From positions 3,233,001-3,297,000 of the forward strand of contig JACCIC010000002.1 in the NCBI GenBank assembly GCA_018907035.1: DNA of 64,000 nt, in the 5' to 3' direction. This document shows positions 48,500 through 63,100 of the stretch, in pieces. Numbering within the stretch: the stretch's first letter is position 1; each line of letters begins with the position of its first letter. The position numbers and the translations under genes were made by a program. Origin of the DNA: Sycobia sp. Sy_11 (taxonomy: Eukaryota; Arthropoda; Insecta; Hymenoptera; Epichrysomallidae). A model generated the notes under the pieces. The model was not told the origin of the DNA and searched no databases. It saw only the letters and a list, made by a program, of their open reading frames with translations.

Positions 48500-48541
48500 T
48501 CTCTCTCTCTCTCTCCCTCTCTCTCTATATGTGTGTGTATG
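48500..48541. repeat. (CT)n with short (GT)n
   Basis: Interrupted CT repeat followed by a short TG run. Confidence 0.88.
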
Positions 48542-48701
48542 TGAATACCATCTCTAGCAAAGGTTGTTCACTGAAAAATTTACCGTTGCCGAATTTCGTA
48601 GCGAAACATGGACGCGGTGCGAGCTAAAAAAAACGTGGTGACGCCGACCGTCGCCCCGCGGAAATAAGAGCGGAAAACGAGCTGAGACATCAGACGCGCT
48701 A

Positions 48702-48705
<4 letters not shown>

Positions 48706-48750
<45 letters not shown>
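48706..48750. repeat. (AT)n microsatellite
   Basis: About 45 bp of AT repeat. Confidence 0.95.
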
Positions 48751-48752
<2 letters not shown>

Positions 48753-49696
48753 TCGATGCGTACTGGAATTATTATTTGTCCGCCTGTATTTTTCAGGGGA
48801 ACGCGAGACTGAATCTTTCATGAGCCCTCCTCCCCCTGCAACCTCCGGCTCGTGATCGTATGATCGACTGACTACAAATTCGTATGTTATGCTCTTCATA
48901 GAGTTACATATTCTTAAAAATGTAACATTTATTGCAATGACGATATTAACATTATTTTTTATGATGGTTATTTGAAAAAAAAGATGTCAAAAGGACGGGA
49001 AGATTCCAATTTATATGATGTTATTGTTTTGTTAATTTTCTAGGAATTTAAGATATTTACTATAGATATCGAATGTGTATTATATAGATATATAATATAG
49101 ATATTTACTTTCATTCAAAATAGTTATAAAAAAATAGCTTATGCATCGCCGGTGAGGAGAAGCTGAAATTCGGTCCAGCAGTATGTTTAAACAGCATTCA
49201 CTGCAACAACTAAATAAATGGGTTATATCTCCTTCACCAAAAAATTGCATTAGATCTCATAAAGTGGATATTTACTATTTCATTTTTTTTACTATTTCAA
49301 ACAATCTAGATACTGTCATAACTTAACAATTCTGAGTATGTTTAATTTATTAAAGATCTGTAATAATTAATAAAAGCGAATAATTTAAACATAAATTTCT
49401 GTTTTGGGTTTGCGCTTGTTCGGAGGCCGGGGCGAAGAAGCATCGACTATTAGCTTCGCAATCTGAAAAAAAAAAACGAATACAGAACAAAGTCGTCCTA
49501 TGCTTTGCCAAAACTTACAAACATGCTATCCCGTCAGACAGAGAGAATGAGAGAAGGGAGAGAGAGAGAGAGAAAGAAAGAGTGCTATGTACGTAATAGG
49601 TCTCTTCCACGCAACAACACTCGACATCAGTACCCGTGCGCATAACCGCAGCACATCAACACTTTTCGTGGAAAATTCGCTCTCCCCTGCGCGCTA

Positions 49697-49737
<41 letters not shown>

Positions 49738-51744
49738 ATCTCCCGCAAAAGCGAAGAAAGATTGTGGTGAAGAGGCTCTTTCGCAACGGTCTGTATCGTA
49801 GTGTATATATAGACGAAGAAAACAAGACAGCGCCGCCATTGTTCCCACCAAAGAGCTCTTAAAGACCCGGAGTGTACCGAGGCCGGTGTGTACGAGCGTG
49901 ATTTACGAGGGAAAATCGGTCTCTCCTTTCATCAGGGGAAAACGCATAGTAGCCAAAGACCGATGAAATGGTGTTTTCTTTCCTTTTTCTTTGCTTTTTT
50001 TATTCGGTAGGTCCTCGGCGGCGTAAGCCTCGTGGCGCAAAGCTGGTATTCAAAGGTGCGCGCATAACGGATTAGTGAAGTGAGGGGGGGGGGGGGTTCG
50101 AGCTTCGACCCAAGTGACTACATTATGTACATGGACGGGATATTTAAATGTGCACAGTCGACTTACATGGATTTTCGCTAACTTTCAGAGGTTCTGGTGA
50201 TGATCGCGGGGACTTCGGATGGTAAATTGCAATACGATACACATGCCGATGTCGTATTCTATGAATAGATTTGAATGGATTCCGATCAAGTAAATAACTA
50301 CCAATTCAGTCATATTTTCAATCTTAAGGATATATTATGCCTGCGTTGGTTTAAATATGATGATCATTCGTATAGATAATTGAAAGTAAAACATCAACGA
50401 CACTAAGAAAATCATTTTGAAGCTAACACGCTAACAGTTTTGGAGAAATGCAAGAAATTAGACCGCGCGCACTTTTATCTGATCGTAAATCTGGTTACGC
50501 TCTACTTCAGATACTCTTCTTAATACTCATATGTAAAATAGAAATTGTAATGGCTTGATTATTGTGCTTAGATTATGCCCAGCGTTTCAATTGTATCTAC
50601 AAGATACCATTACATCCATAATTAAATCTGAATGTGACACTTGGAGTAGGATTTGAATTGACAATAGGACTCTTAGATAGTTCATATTGCATTGTCAAAG
50701 TTATAATCTATGATTGATGATATTTCATAAATGATAATATTGACAGGTGTTTTTAAGATAATAGAAAATATATTTGATAATGCCACTGGTTATCCTGTCT
50801 AAGGTATAAAAGAATTATCAGATGACAATTCCATTTATCCATGTTGTTATTCTCTATGATGACATTTCATCCAATGCCTTTTTATTATGATGAACCTTTT
50901 GAAGTCAAACTGAATTTCTTTCCACAATACATTTGAGCAGACTTGTTGATGAGTCAAAACTTAATTTCGTAATGAAAATTTCTGATATTAACAAGATTGA
51001 TAATAGTAATGTGATTTCCAGAACTATCTTGAAGTCACTATTATAAAACCATCTGGTGTTGTTAGTCAATTGTAAATAGGCTAAATTTTATTGGTTTCTT
51101 TTTTATATTTATTTTTATATAAAGAATTTGAATTTCTTATATCGTAGATGAAATTTTGTAGAACAATGTTGAAAAACTATAATGATAAGATTTTATCGAT
51201 AAAGTAATCGATGTCAATCAATTTAATATTGTATATTTAATACTTTCTGCAAGTAGTGGAAAATATCATGTGAGTATTTAACATTGTCAAAACTAGAAAA
51301 TAAGATAAATGTACCAATCGCGAAAATTATAAACATTGAGTTCAGTCAGATATAGTATCAAAAATCCAACGGCGGATGTAAATTTTGTTAAATATTTCAG
51401 GAAAAGAATGTTCCGCGAGGTTCTTACCCTTGCATTTTTAAAACCTTCGATTGTACATGGAACTTAAGGATTCATGAAGAGGGAAATTCCATCTGCGTCC
51501 TCCAGCAGATAAAACCAACCAAATGGAGAGCGAAAGAAGAAACGCGCGAGCCTTTTCGAAAATTGCTTGTGCATGATTTACCTTTCAAAAATTAAATTCG
51601 CTGTTTCCTTTTTCGCCTTATACTTGCTTATTTCGGCATTTTCCTCCAAATTTAACATAATTTTGTTATATAATTTTACTGTTGCGGATAAATATTTCAT
51701 GTGCAATTCTACACTATTCAAGCTTCGACGCAATGTAATCAGAG

Positions 51745-51747
<3 letters not shown>
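48751..51747. other. intergenic DNA, no gene seen
   Basis: AT-rich with a mixed block at 49420-50240 holding GA and CT tracts and a 13-base G-run (50084-50096). The frames at 49587-49862 and its antisense cross the CT tract. Confidence 0.4.
49700..49735. repeat. (CT)n microsatellite
   Basis: About 36 bp of CT repeat. Confidence 0.94.

Positions 51748-51790
<43 letters not shown>
51748..51790. repeat. (AT)n microsatellite
   Basis: About 43 bp of AT repeat. Confidence 0.95.
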
Positions 51791-51799
<9 letters not shown>

Positions 51800-52835
51800 T
51801 CTCGATATATAAAAGCAGGTATGATGAGTATTTAATTCCAATGTATAATTATTTGAAAGCTTCGTAATTATAAGGCTTTATAAATGCTCGCGCTTTGCAT
51901 AATCTGATATTTTTATTTTAAATAATTACCGAGAGAAATTTTGATGTTTCGCCCGCCCGGCTCCATCCAAATAGTATTAATTATTTGCTAAAAGGAACAA
52001 ATGAATTATTGAACCTGTTCTCTGATAGATCTTAATATATATATATATATACACGGATGTATATGTGTACGTACGCACACCTGCGTATTCGCATGTATGT
52101 AAGTGCGTGTATTGAATATCGAGCATTGCGATGGAAAACAGTACACAAGCTTGTTCCATTGGTAAACTAATATTATTTTTTATAATAATAATATAGAAAA
52201 TAAGATTTTTCAAAAAAGTGACGTCTATCGTTTCTTACTCATTCGTACCTTCTGAGGAATAAATTAACGACAGTATGTAATGTGTGGTTCAGTCAATAAA
52301 TTCATTGACTAAAATAATGTCCGAGACATAGAAACGGGACCAATTTTTTAATAGAACATTATTACCGGTATTAACAGTGTTTCTAAAAATGTTGGCGATT
52401 GTTTGCACTTTAAATAGAACCTACATCATATATGTGTACATTATATGCATTTTTCTCAATTGTGCAAGACTCAGAAATATCTTTTCTGCAGTGATTCCAA
52501 TAATAAGGACAATAACCACACTAAAGTCCCTGACCAAGTCAGCATAAATATTGTGAATTTAGTTTTACATAATAAGGGAATGGTAAATCATTTCAAACAT
52601 TTAAAACTTTCTCTTGACATAATCAATTACGAAAATTGATTCGCATTACTATATTACTTTGTTATTTTTTCCCACAATTTATTAATAAAAGCCTTGTGTC
52701 TGGCACGTATTTGACTTTTAATTACGGAATAATTCAATTAAACGCGATTTTTACTCGTGCTTAAACATATTGGAATTATTTGGAATATCCGCCGTATACC
52801 TTTGAATATATACTATAGGATTATTAACAAGTATT

Positions 52836-52868
<33 letters not shown>

Positions 52869-53675
52869 AATGCGTTCACGGACAGTCTTTAACGCACACG
52901 CGCGCGTGCGCGTTCCGCTTTACGATTAAAAAATAAAAGCGGCGCCGGCGCTGTGCGAGAGTTCCTTTATTTAAGCGTGCGCGCGCGTATATACGTTCGG
53001 CGCGTTTTCGGTATCATTAATTAACTATAAAAGCCTCTCATGCATATTAATAAGAAATATACAAATTGCGCGTGCACATACATCTGCGGCCGAACGTGCA
53101 AATGTGCATTAGCAAAAATATCCGTTTGAAAAGTCCACGGCTGCTTCTATTTTATTATATCCGCGCGATGAGGGGCGGTAGGGGAGGGATTATTATTTTA
53201 TGATGTATATAATATATGGGTATATAATTGAATGTTCGATAAAAATCCCCGTGGCACCGCGCGCGCGCGCTATTTTTCTCCCCAATTAATCCGGTTTCGA
53301 GCGGAGAGAAAACGGCGCGGGATTTCGTTATCAAAAAGCAGCCACCGCCCCCTCCCCCGTTGTTGTATGTTTCGCGAGCGAGTTTCTTATACAAAGAGAG
53401 CTTCGTTCAATTGAGATGCGGCCCGATCGAACCACCTTCTATAAATTTAATAATTTGTATCGCACACAGACACGCGCACACACACGCGCGCACACACACA
53501 TAATTAAAAAAGTTGAAATGAGATACTGCAGTGTAGCTGTTTTATTTACGTTTCGGCGTCGTTGAACAATGCATATTTTAATTGCGCTCTAAAAATAAAT
53601 ATTTGTAAATAATGTTATTTAATCATATTATTTATATTTTTTACATTTTTAATTATTCTTGTATTTATAAATTGA

Positions 53676-53679
<4 letters not shown>
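51791..53679. other. intergenic DNA, no gene seen
   Basis: AT-rich up to 52836, then a T-run and a CpG-rich block with several alternating CG/CA runs (52890-53500). No supportable frame. Confidence 0.4.
52837..52864. repeat. poly(T) tract, 28 bp
   Basis: Uninterrupted T-run. It could be the A-tail of an old retroposed copy on the - strand, but nothing recognisable lies beside it and no target duplication was seen. Confidence 0.9.

Positions 53680-53725
<46 letters not shown>
53680..53725. repeat. (AT)n microsatellite
   Basis: About 46 bp of AT repeat. Confidence 0.95.
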
Positions 53726-53732
<7 letters not shown>

Positions 53733-55579
53733 TTTCCTATAAGCTTTTTTTCACCTATGTAGATGAAATTTTCGAAAACAAATTTATCAACGAAAAACAA
53801 AAAAGTAATAAACAGTAACGCATTTTTTAATTTATAAAACGATTTTTCTTTCTTTTCGCATATTTTATACGCCTAAAACGTATTAATATCGTGGAATCGA
53901 TGTTCAGATTTCAGGTGATCACAATTGTATGAGTTTAAAACTTGTTTTAATAACAAAATAGTACCCTATGGGTAATTTTTTTCTCTATCAAACTTACAGA
54001 TTTTTTCTTACAAACGTTGAATTTTTTCATAAAAATATACTAATATCCGAACAACAGGCAGATAATAAATTTTTCTAATTAAATTCTTTATTTTTCTATG
54101 ATACGTCGATGAAATATCTGAGAAAAATTGTGAACATTACATGACGAATTTCAAAATATTTTTTTCCTATCGAATTTCTAATTATGTTCGCAATTTCTGA
54201 GGAAATTTTTTAAAGAAGTTTGAAAATAATATAGAGTAAAAGAATCGTTTCAAAGAAAGTCTGGACTTCACTCAAAATTGGATATACATAAATATATTTT
54301 AGAATTTCTCAAGGCATACTAACCAATTTGTTTTAGACTTTGTAATGAAATGTTATTGCTAAAAATTTTACAAAACAAATAAAAAACTGTATTTAACCCA
54401 GTACACAATTTCCCAACGGGAATTTCAAATTCCTCTCCTATTGTCGATGCCCACGCGCCGGCCTATGAGGTCCATCGTTCGTCCAAACAATAAAGAAAAT
54501 ACATGGGCAAGCAGAATCTTGCGCAGTTACTTGGTAAAAATCAACAATCGTTCCTTATATTTCCCAACGACTTTATCAGCCGATTTCTCCCCACGAATCC
54601 GGAGTGTGGAAGACTCGATTGGATCCAAAAATCCCGCAGCACCGAACGAGGTATACGCCCTTAATCCCACGCTTGATTAGCGATACTCCCCGAGATCCAT
54701 GAGCAACGTGAGAAAAGAAACGAGACTTGCGCAACGGCGGTGAAAGAGAGGTGGGGGGTGGGGTGGGTGCCGCGCCCACCGCGAAATCCCCCAAGGATCG
54801 TCTCGTCGCCAAAGGTGGAAAAAGGAAAGTCGTCGCCAAGACAGACGCGAGAAAATGCCTCCGAAGGGTATTACGGTTGGATTTACCGTATAACACGCCA
54901 CTGGCTACTTAATTTTCTAGAGGCCTTACGTTTCATTTTTTCTTCTCCTAGTTGTTCTTTCGCCGCTACGATCCCGTTCCTCGATATTCGTTCTAATTTT
55001 AATGGACTGTTCGAGAATTCGCTTCTGAGAGAACGGCGCGTGTATTAGATTGAAAATTATCCGTTACAATCAATGCCCTATTCAAATGAATAAATTGTTC
55101 GATCGTAAGAACGACGTGTTCAATTTTAGCGATTCATCTTACATGGACTTACTGCAACGATGAAATTGCATTTGAAAATCATGCACGTACAATTATCTAT
55201 ATTCAAATATACGTAGATTTTTATCCCGATGCTAGTTTTGTGAAAATGCACGCCAATGACGAGCACCTCGACTTCCACCTCGGAAAGACTATTTTTTTTT
55301 TTTTTTTTTTGCATTCTCGTCAACGACCAAAAAATGTATCCGTCTGACAGACACGAAACCAGTTTTACATTAATGCGATGTCGATCGAAAATTTACAAAT
55401 TGAACGGAGCTTTACTTTTGATTTCGTTACCGGCAACACACGCGCACGAGTTCAGTAGGCTTTAAGTGAATTTTTTTGAAAGAGTCATAGTCATAGTTTC
55501 ATTCCGTACGTCGCGTCGTTTCGCGACCGATGGGAGAAAACATTAAATCACAGTCAATCGCCCGCCGTTTGTAATTGGC

Positions 55580-55589
<10 letters not shown>
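53726..55589. other. intergenic DNA, no gene seen
   Basis: AT-rich to 54400, mixed at 54400-55050, with a 19-base T-run at 55292-55310. Frames on both strands at 54441-55048 overlap and carry no known domain. Confidence 0.4.

Positions 55590-55643
<54 letters not shown>
55590..55643. repeat. (GA)n microsatellite
   Basis: About 54 bp of GA repeat. Confidence 0.95.
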
Positions 55644-55645
<2 letters not shown>

Positions 55646-56024
55646 ATTTTTAATCATTATTAATGAACTTTAATGTAGGTGCAATAAAACAATTTCCAAA
55701 CAGAAACGTACAGAAATGGATTTGAAAATCGTGAAAAAGTAATACGTCATTACATTGAACAATATCGTATACAGTCAAGTATGAAATTTCCTATTTCTCT
55801 AATAAAGTATTGTGATGTATTTGTTCCTGTAACTCTTTATTACTTCCATACGCGAGATTTTATTTAGCGTTTTCACCTTGCAAATATTTCTTTCGATGTA
55901 AATTGTTTGCCGACTATTCAGTACCGTTTCCTCATTTTAATCACTATTGCAAAAATTAAAGATAGCTTTGAAAATATTTTTAGTTTATTTTCATAATAGA
56001 GGTTTTGACTTTCTTTCTCTCTCA

Positions 56025-56070
56025 GACACACACACACACACATACACACAAACACACACAGACGTGCACG
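56025..56070. repeat. interrupted (CA)n microsatellite
   Basis: CA repeat with two single-base interruptions. Confidence 0.9.
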
Positions 56071-56421
56071 GTCGCGCTCGACCACGCACACAGCGCCGGC
56101 TTTATATAAACGCGATCGTGGATTGGGTATGGACGAGGGGTTGTCCGACGAGGGCATCGGAGGGCGCTATGGGGAGCGCTCTCATCGGAAGAACTCGAGG
56201 GCCGGGAGTCTCGCTGTCGCGTTATCGCATAAACAAGCCGGCGCGCGCCCACCGTATGCGCGGCCAGGGAGTCGGTGTGGTGGGGGGGGGGGGTAGAAAC
56301 AGTTGTCGAGAGGTCGGTAACAAATGTAACCTGTTGCTGCGTGAGCCCGTGGGGGCGCCATCGCCTCCCCCTCGTTCTCATCTCTGCTCGCGCCCCGAGC
56401 CGAGAATACTCGGTGGATTTG

Positions 56422-56423
<2 letters not shown>

Positions 56424-56471
<48 letters not shown>
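56424..56471. repeat. (AT)n microsatellite
   Basis: About 48 bp of AT repeat. Confidence 0.95.
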
Positions 56472-56473
<2 letters not shown>

Positions 56474-56852
56474 TGTGTGTAAGCCCCGCCGTGCTCCGTC
56501 GAGAGGCAGCAGCTATACGTATACCACGCTCCAAGTTACTCTCTCGCGACGCGCGCGGGTGCGCGCGCGACGCCGCTCATTTCGTTAGGCACTAATTAAT
56601 TTTCGCCCCGGCGTCGTGGAATTAGCGCTAATCGCCGAGACCCCCCTCCCCACTCTCTCGCTCTCTCGCTCTCTCTTTCTTTCTTTCAGTCTCGCTGTCT
56701 CACACTTTTCTGGAGAGCTCCCTCGAGTAAAAAGCGCGAATTAAGGTCGGTGGTGAAGTGCGCCGCTGGAGGTGGGTGGGTGAAACGATTCTCAAGGGCT
56801 CGTGAGGGGGTTGTCGCGGAAAGAGAGAAAGAGAGAACGAAAGAAAAAACGA

Positions 56853-56879
56853 AAGAGAGAGAGAGAGAGAGAGAGAGAG
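56853..56879. repeat. (GA)n microsatellite
   Basis: About 27 bp of GA repeat. Confidence 0.92.
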
Positions 56880-57107
56880 CAGGCGTGATTTTTGTCCGTT
56901 AATTGTCGAAAGCTGTGTTTGGTGATGTCGACGGACTCATTGGTGCAATTGTAATAAAGTAGGCTATCAGTTGTGTAATTGTCACAATTATGTGTAGAAT
57001 TTCATCAATAATTTATAAAACTAATAAAAAATTTCTAAACTCAATGAAATACATCTAATTATTGGTTCACTTCTAGTTGAGATACTCCAAATTTAGGAAC
57101 CTCAGCG

Positions 57108-57161
57108 GCATTGAGAATAAATTAAATTGGTATTCTGTTAAATCAAGAAAATATTTTTTAC
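57108..57161. repeat. fragment related to the 221-bp miniature element
   Basis: GCATTGAGAA-AAATT at 57108, then TCAAGAAAATATTTTTTAC to 57161, parallel the first ~85 bp of the element at 45749. Only the left part is visible and the alignment needs a gap. Confidence 0.35.
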
Positions 57162-60100
57162 ATTACATAAAAGGAACGAAAAAAATTGTTGGATACGGCG
57201 CAAAAATTAATAAAATATGTGTTAGAAAATAAACCGTCAGACATAGTTATGAAATTACATAAATATATTTTATAACAATAATGAAAGTTATTGTTCTATG
57301 TATGTATTATTCTATATAATTCTTACTGCCTAATTTCTATTTGTGTACAAATTACGTAGTAAAGAAGAATTTTGTATTGTATGAAATAACGATTTCACAT
57401 AAAACACTTATTGAATATGAAACTAATTGTACTGTTGACATTTATACTTACATTGATCCAGCACAGTCAGTTAAGGTGTAATTTTTATTTAAAAAACGGT
57501 AGAGGATAATAAAAATAATAATTTAAGATTTTTATTCTAGGTTTTGCTAGTGTATCATATGAGGAGTCCGTTGTATATTCTAACGTCACGTGAAGGTTAA
57601 TATTGCTTTATATGTCGGCATTTCGCAAAGGTCATACTTAGCGACAAATATTTTAGATAGGATGGAGATCCTATCCTAGGAGACAGGTTTTGAGAATCTT
57701 CCGTTTGACGTTAAAATTAATTTTCAAAAGGTTTTAAAGTCAAGCTAAAAAAAAATTAATTAAATGCATAATATCAAATAGGCCTCGAACTTTGCCAAGA
57801 GCGAGTGGGTGGCATAGGCATCGGCAGCGCGATCATCGACTTATAAATCAAATCAATTATTCGATTCCTGGCAGTTTTACAGCTTTACAAAACTTTAAGG
57901 CATTTCGCACTGATCGTACTTTACGACCGCTTAATTTCACCCCTACCATCCCCACACCTCGCCCCACGCACCTAGAGCGCAGAAGACCGTTCGTAAGGCC
58001 GAGTCGTTAAAATTCGAAACTTTGCTTTTATAATTCAACTTTTCACGATGCGATCGCGAGCGCGGGTGCTGAATCGCGCCCCCCCCCCCTCGCCCCTTCT
58101 TTTAGCGATTAATTTTGACTATAACCTGGAAGGATTCGAAACGATCGTATATAGAAACGGTATCGAAAGAAAGAAGAAGAGGTTGCGCCCAGGTTCTGTT
58201 ACGAAGTTTTCAAGTTCAGTTTTCAGTTTTAATTTCAGATTTATATATGTATATGCTTTTTATCAATGTCCGTAAGCTTTCGTTGTCTGTTTAATGAAGT
58301 TGAAGAAAAACAATACAAAATATATTGTGAAAGGAAATCGCGAGAAAAGAGATAAATTCGATATTTTTCCGTAAGCACTTAACCTGAAAATAATATAAAC
58401 TGTTTCTAGGTATGATTTTTTAAGGCATTAAAATCAATTGAGTAATTATCTAAGGATAACTTTAAATATTTCAATAATATTATAATTTAAAAAAAAAAAC
58501 ATTTCAAGTTCTATTCAAGTTTTGGCCATTTTTATTTTCTGTGCATGAAAATGGGTAAAAGAACAACAAATTTGACTCAAGACGAAGTTCTGTTAAATAT
58601 GCACGCATGATAGTCGACACGAAGAAGTATTGTCGAAGTCTGTAATATTTCGAATCCAGGCGATAATTTGAACATTTTTTGTTTACGATATGCGCTTGTA
58701 ACAAACATTCAACTCGAAGAATCTGTTTAATATTTAGATTTTTTTTTATCACGTTACTACATCGAAGTGGTATGCAAGATTATTACGCGACATATCAATG
58801 TTTAATTATTTTTCTAGCAATCTTATAGGTCTATAGTTTAACCGATTTATGATGTATTTATTTCACACTTATTTATATCATTCTGCATACCAATTTTTAT
58901 TATATTGAGAATTTATTGAAAAGTGGATGTTGGCATTGCTGGATCTGATTTGCATAGAAGATATTTACGCCTGTTTAAATTACATTTCAATTCACAAAAT
59001 ATATCCTGAAGATAGTTTTAGATTTAGGACTCGTTCCCAACGATCATAACCGACTAATACTGAAATTCCTTTAACTCAACAAGCTTTTAAGTCACTGCAT
59101 TCATTTTTTTTGCATAAATCTTGCTTGCGTTTACATTGCCATGTGGCATAATTTTGATTAATAGAGACGCTCACCCTATAATTTATCAAATTCAATACAT
59201 TGCCGCCTTTATTACCGTTACTCGTAAAATTCTACAACCTGGAAATCGCGCTTAGATATCCCAGCAATCGTTTTCCTGTCAGCACATATATTTCCAATCT
59301 TTTATATTCTTCTCTATTCGCTACGTTCTCGTTCTACTTAGTTTTTTTTTCCCTCTCTCCCTCGTATTATGATGAAACGTTTTCGTCATAACAACGCATC
59401 GAGTGTGTAGCGATTGTGGGAGAGTGCGCTTTTCATCGATGCAGAAATATCGCATTTAATATCGTTTGTGCAATTAAAATGCAGTTATACTTGTTTTTTT
59501 TCGCCCCGCTTTCATCCTACGTCACGTTTCTCACCAGGTATGCGACTACGTTCAGACGTTTTTACTCTATTTTACTTTATGTAAATATCATCGATTGAGA
59601 AAAGGCTGTGTTCGTCAGGTTGTAAAAAGGATTGAAAAACGCATTGATAACTGTGCCTCGCTAATTATTCTTCTGTTGCATATTAATAAAATATTTTCAC
59701 TAATTATTTCAGAAATATGTAATTTTTTAGCTCTTTAGTTTACTACACGTAAGCTGTGAACAATACATTTATTTTATATTATTTTGATTTATTTATTTAT
59801 TTTCTAGTGTAGTGAACTATAGAGACATTCATAGTTAAATGGCACAATCCTTGTTTTCTTTTTGTTATTTCAAATTGTTTATCACAATTTTGTTAAGAAA
59901 TTATTATCAATATTGTTATTTTTGAAAAATAGATTGTATCAATCGACTCTATGAAGAACATTGCGATTAAAATTTCTTTTTAATAATACCTTTTTTTCAA
60001 ACACACATTTTTTTGTATGTAAAGAATTGCATTTTTCATTGTATTGAATCACATATAAAAAATGAGTGCTTGGAGATTTGTGATCGTGTGATTGGGAAAG

Positions 60101-63100
60101 AATACAGGTATTCTACTCCAATTGGCGTATAAATGGCATAGTTAGTTATAAGTTGATGATCCCAATTGTTGCATGCGTCAAATTTGAAAAAATATATAAG
60201 GTTGTGTGTAAAGCTGCAATGATTTGACAACTGCTTTCCACTAACCACCAAAGTGAGAAGAGGGACTTGAGTTGAAATATCCTGCAACTTGATACTGGCA
60301 TGTGACGAGATCTGGCCACTAACAGCCAATTCTGAGTTTTTTAAATTGAGTGGTCATGTTAAGGAACTTTATTCCACTGAGTAGAACACTATTATAGCAT
60401 ATTTTGTCTTGAAGACAACCTTTCTTATATTATCGGAAAGAACTTGTATAATTTGTTGTTGTGCAATTTGAGAGGATCTTTGAATGCATTGTAGAGGTTG
60501 TGCTGTAAAAATTGATATATCTATTGAATATCTAGATACAAATCCAGCTCTTCATCGTCTTAACTTCACGGCCTGACCATCTCATGACAGTAGACGTAAG
60601 GGCGCAATCGATTTTCGTGCGTGAAAAGGGATTGGGCAATTGACCTATGAGCTACTAAACTCTAATGTTTCGATATAATGTTCAACAGAGCAGAGAACTA
60701 TTTAATCGAGGTAAAAGTCCTATGACACAGTACATGGAAAAAAGTTTGGATCGTTCAAGTTAGTGCTAACATTTAAAGGATACATTAGTGGTAATGTTAG
60801 TTCTTTTAATTTACAGTTTCGTATTCTAGACAAATTTATTAGTTCTTGGCATATCATTTTTGATCTCTTACTGTGCAAATTTGTCTGATGCAGCTCTGTC
60901 TGAGTTATAATATATCGAAAAGGACAGTATCCCAGATGTGGAAACTGGTTGTTCCGGAAATAAATTCGACCTTATTTTTGAATAAAAGTAATTTTTCATT
61001 GAAGAAATCGTTTGTACTGTTCGAAACTAGTGGCTGATGATTACTGAGCTTTCAATATCAGAAGCAAAGAAATGAATTATGGCGATTCATCCTTCTCTGA
61101 AATACTTCAGCTTTATTAGAGGTATACCGATGTTATCCTTGGAAGTCTTTTAAGTGATGAATACATTTGTAAATGATTTCTTTTCTCTCTCTATTTTCTT
61201 AATATTCGTCAAAATTCGCAAGGCAGCATCGAACTATACAATAGTCTGACAGCGATATAAGCTGCTGTCCATAAAATTTGTTTTCATCCGGTCGTCATAT
61301 TTTCTATTCGACAAGGTTGTCCGTATGCAACGCAAAGCACTAATGCGTTCCTCTATAGACAACATTAAAGGACGTTATATAGGTCGCGGATCTTCAGACC
61401 GTATGGAAAACATATACGCGAGAGATTTATGTTTAGCGGGAACAATTCGAGTGAGAGGGGGAGGGGATTCCCCTGCAAAGACCGGAGATCCAATTAACAA
61501 TAACTTACCCTATTACCGCGCGCGTTGACCCTGCATCGATCGTAAAATCGGAATTCTTCTCCTTTTGATTCGCTCTCTTGGTCCCGCCGTAATTTTAGCG
61601 CTAAGGATCTCCGTGTACATAATGCACATGAGTTTGTTTTACCGATGATTCCCGATGTTCTATATATATACGAGCAGTCTCTCGCTCGCCCCGTCGGCTG
61701 ATTTATCACCTAGGCATTAATCATGACACGCTTGCGCGGAGGCGAGGACGAGTTTAATTATTACTCTTCGCCCAATCCCCTCCTCTACCCTATACAAGCC
61801 TAACGGCCGATAAACGATGGATAGGCGCGCGACGTTTCCTTTTATCCTTACACGATCTTTCTCAAACGATATTGGCGTCGGTGCTCTCCTTAATTGGGGT
61901 GTTCGAGTCTGCCCCCTCCCCCCAACGCCCTCCTGAGACGGCTTGCCCAGGTCCGTTTGCATATAAGACCGGCGAGGTGTGAAATATCGACCAGCCTTTT
62001 TTTCCCTCTTCTCCGTGTAAGCCCAAAGTGATTTCTGGATTCCTTTTTTTGTATTTGTTATTCTTCGGGGTGCGACGTTACATTCGTTTAAAGTTTGATC
62101 AAACATAAAATTTCAATGTTGACTCAAGCTTCAAGATTGGTTTCGTATAAGGATTGTTATACATATTTGCCCAGGTTGTCACTTATCACGAGAATACTGA
62201 CGTAATGTTGGAAATAAATAGAAATAGTTCTATTCGCACATTTAAGACTGTTTTTTGCGAACATCAGAAGTAACTATTATATGGTTACATTTAGGAATGT
62301 GGGATGATTATAAGCAAATAATTTGGAAATCATGGTATTTATAAATTTAATTAAGATACACAGGGAAGAAAATTTTTTATGCGATTATTCTCATTATTAA
62401 ATAACGAGTACGTTAAAAAATCATTTTATACTTATGGTTTCTTACTTTATTTTCTTACTTACTTTTCTTACTTACTTCTTACTTACTTTCTACAAATTAA
62501 GTTAATTTTTCCGCAATTTCGAGTCACTTTATTTAATTTCCCGTCCAAGGCAATACCTCAAAGATTGGCATTGAACCCAACAATAGAATAAATTAATAAT
62601 TTTACTTTCATTAATAGATGATAAATCGAACTAATAAATAGTTTTATCGGTCTTAAAGAGTCTTTTTAACAAATTTGTACTTGTGGAAATTAAGAGGAAT
62701 AATTACAAAACCTTCACTTATAATAGCATTTTTTATTTAAAATTGCTGAATTGACAAGCAATTCCTATCGACGCAATGTATTTATTATAGCGCATATAAT
62801 TGTTTCTTAGTATAGTTATGTTATTTAATTTTCTGTTCAATGGAAGATGATGAACATTTTGAAATTTGACTGAGTATCATATCAAAAGCTGGAAATCACT
62901 AGTCAAACACCTTCCGTATTAACTTCAGGAATTGATATTTTCTAATTAAGTTGGATGGTTCGTGATTTACCCTAAGAGAATGTTTTTAATCGAGTTGCGC
63001 GAGATATAAATTTTAGAAAACTATCTGCGATTTGCCATTTTATATCATAAATGAAAGGATTACTATAATGGTTCATATCTATTGCTATAATTGTTCATAT

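Larger units (their letters stand above)
56071..56900. other. GC/CpG-rich block
   Basis: CpG-rich, with a 12-base G-run (56282-56293), an AT tract and GA/CT tracts. The 213-codon (+) and 170-codon (-) frames here both run through the AT tract and are rejected. 56585-56640 has paired AATTAATT and TTAGCGCTAA words. Confidence 0.35.

Noticed and set aside
55947..56588. 213-codon + frame and its 170-codon antisense partner
   Set aside because: Both cross the (CA)n, G-run and (AT)n tracts; they are open because dinucleotide repeats lack stops.
60036..60329. 97-codon frame on the - strand
   Set aside because: Free of repeats but no signal peptide, domain or splice context recognised; length is within chance for 64 kb.
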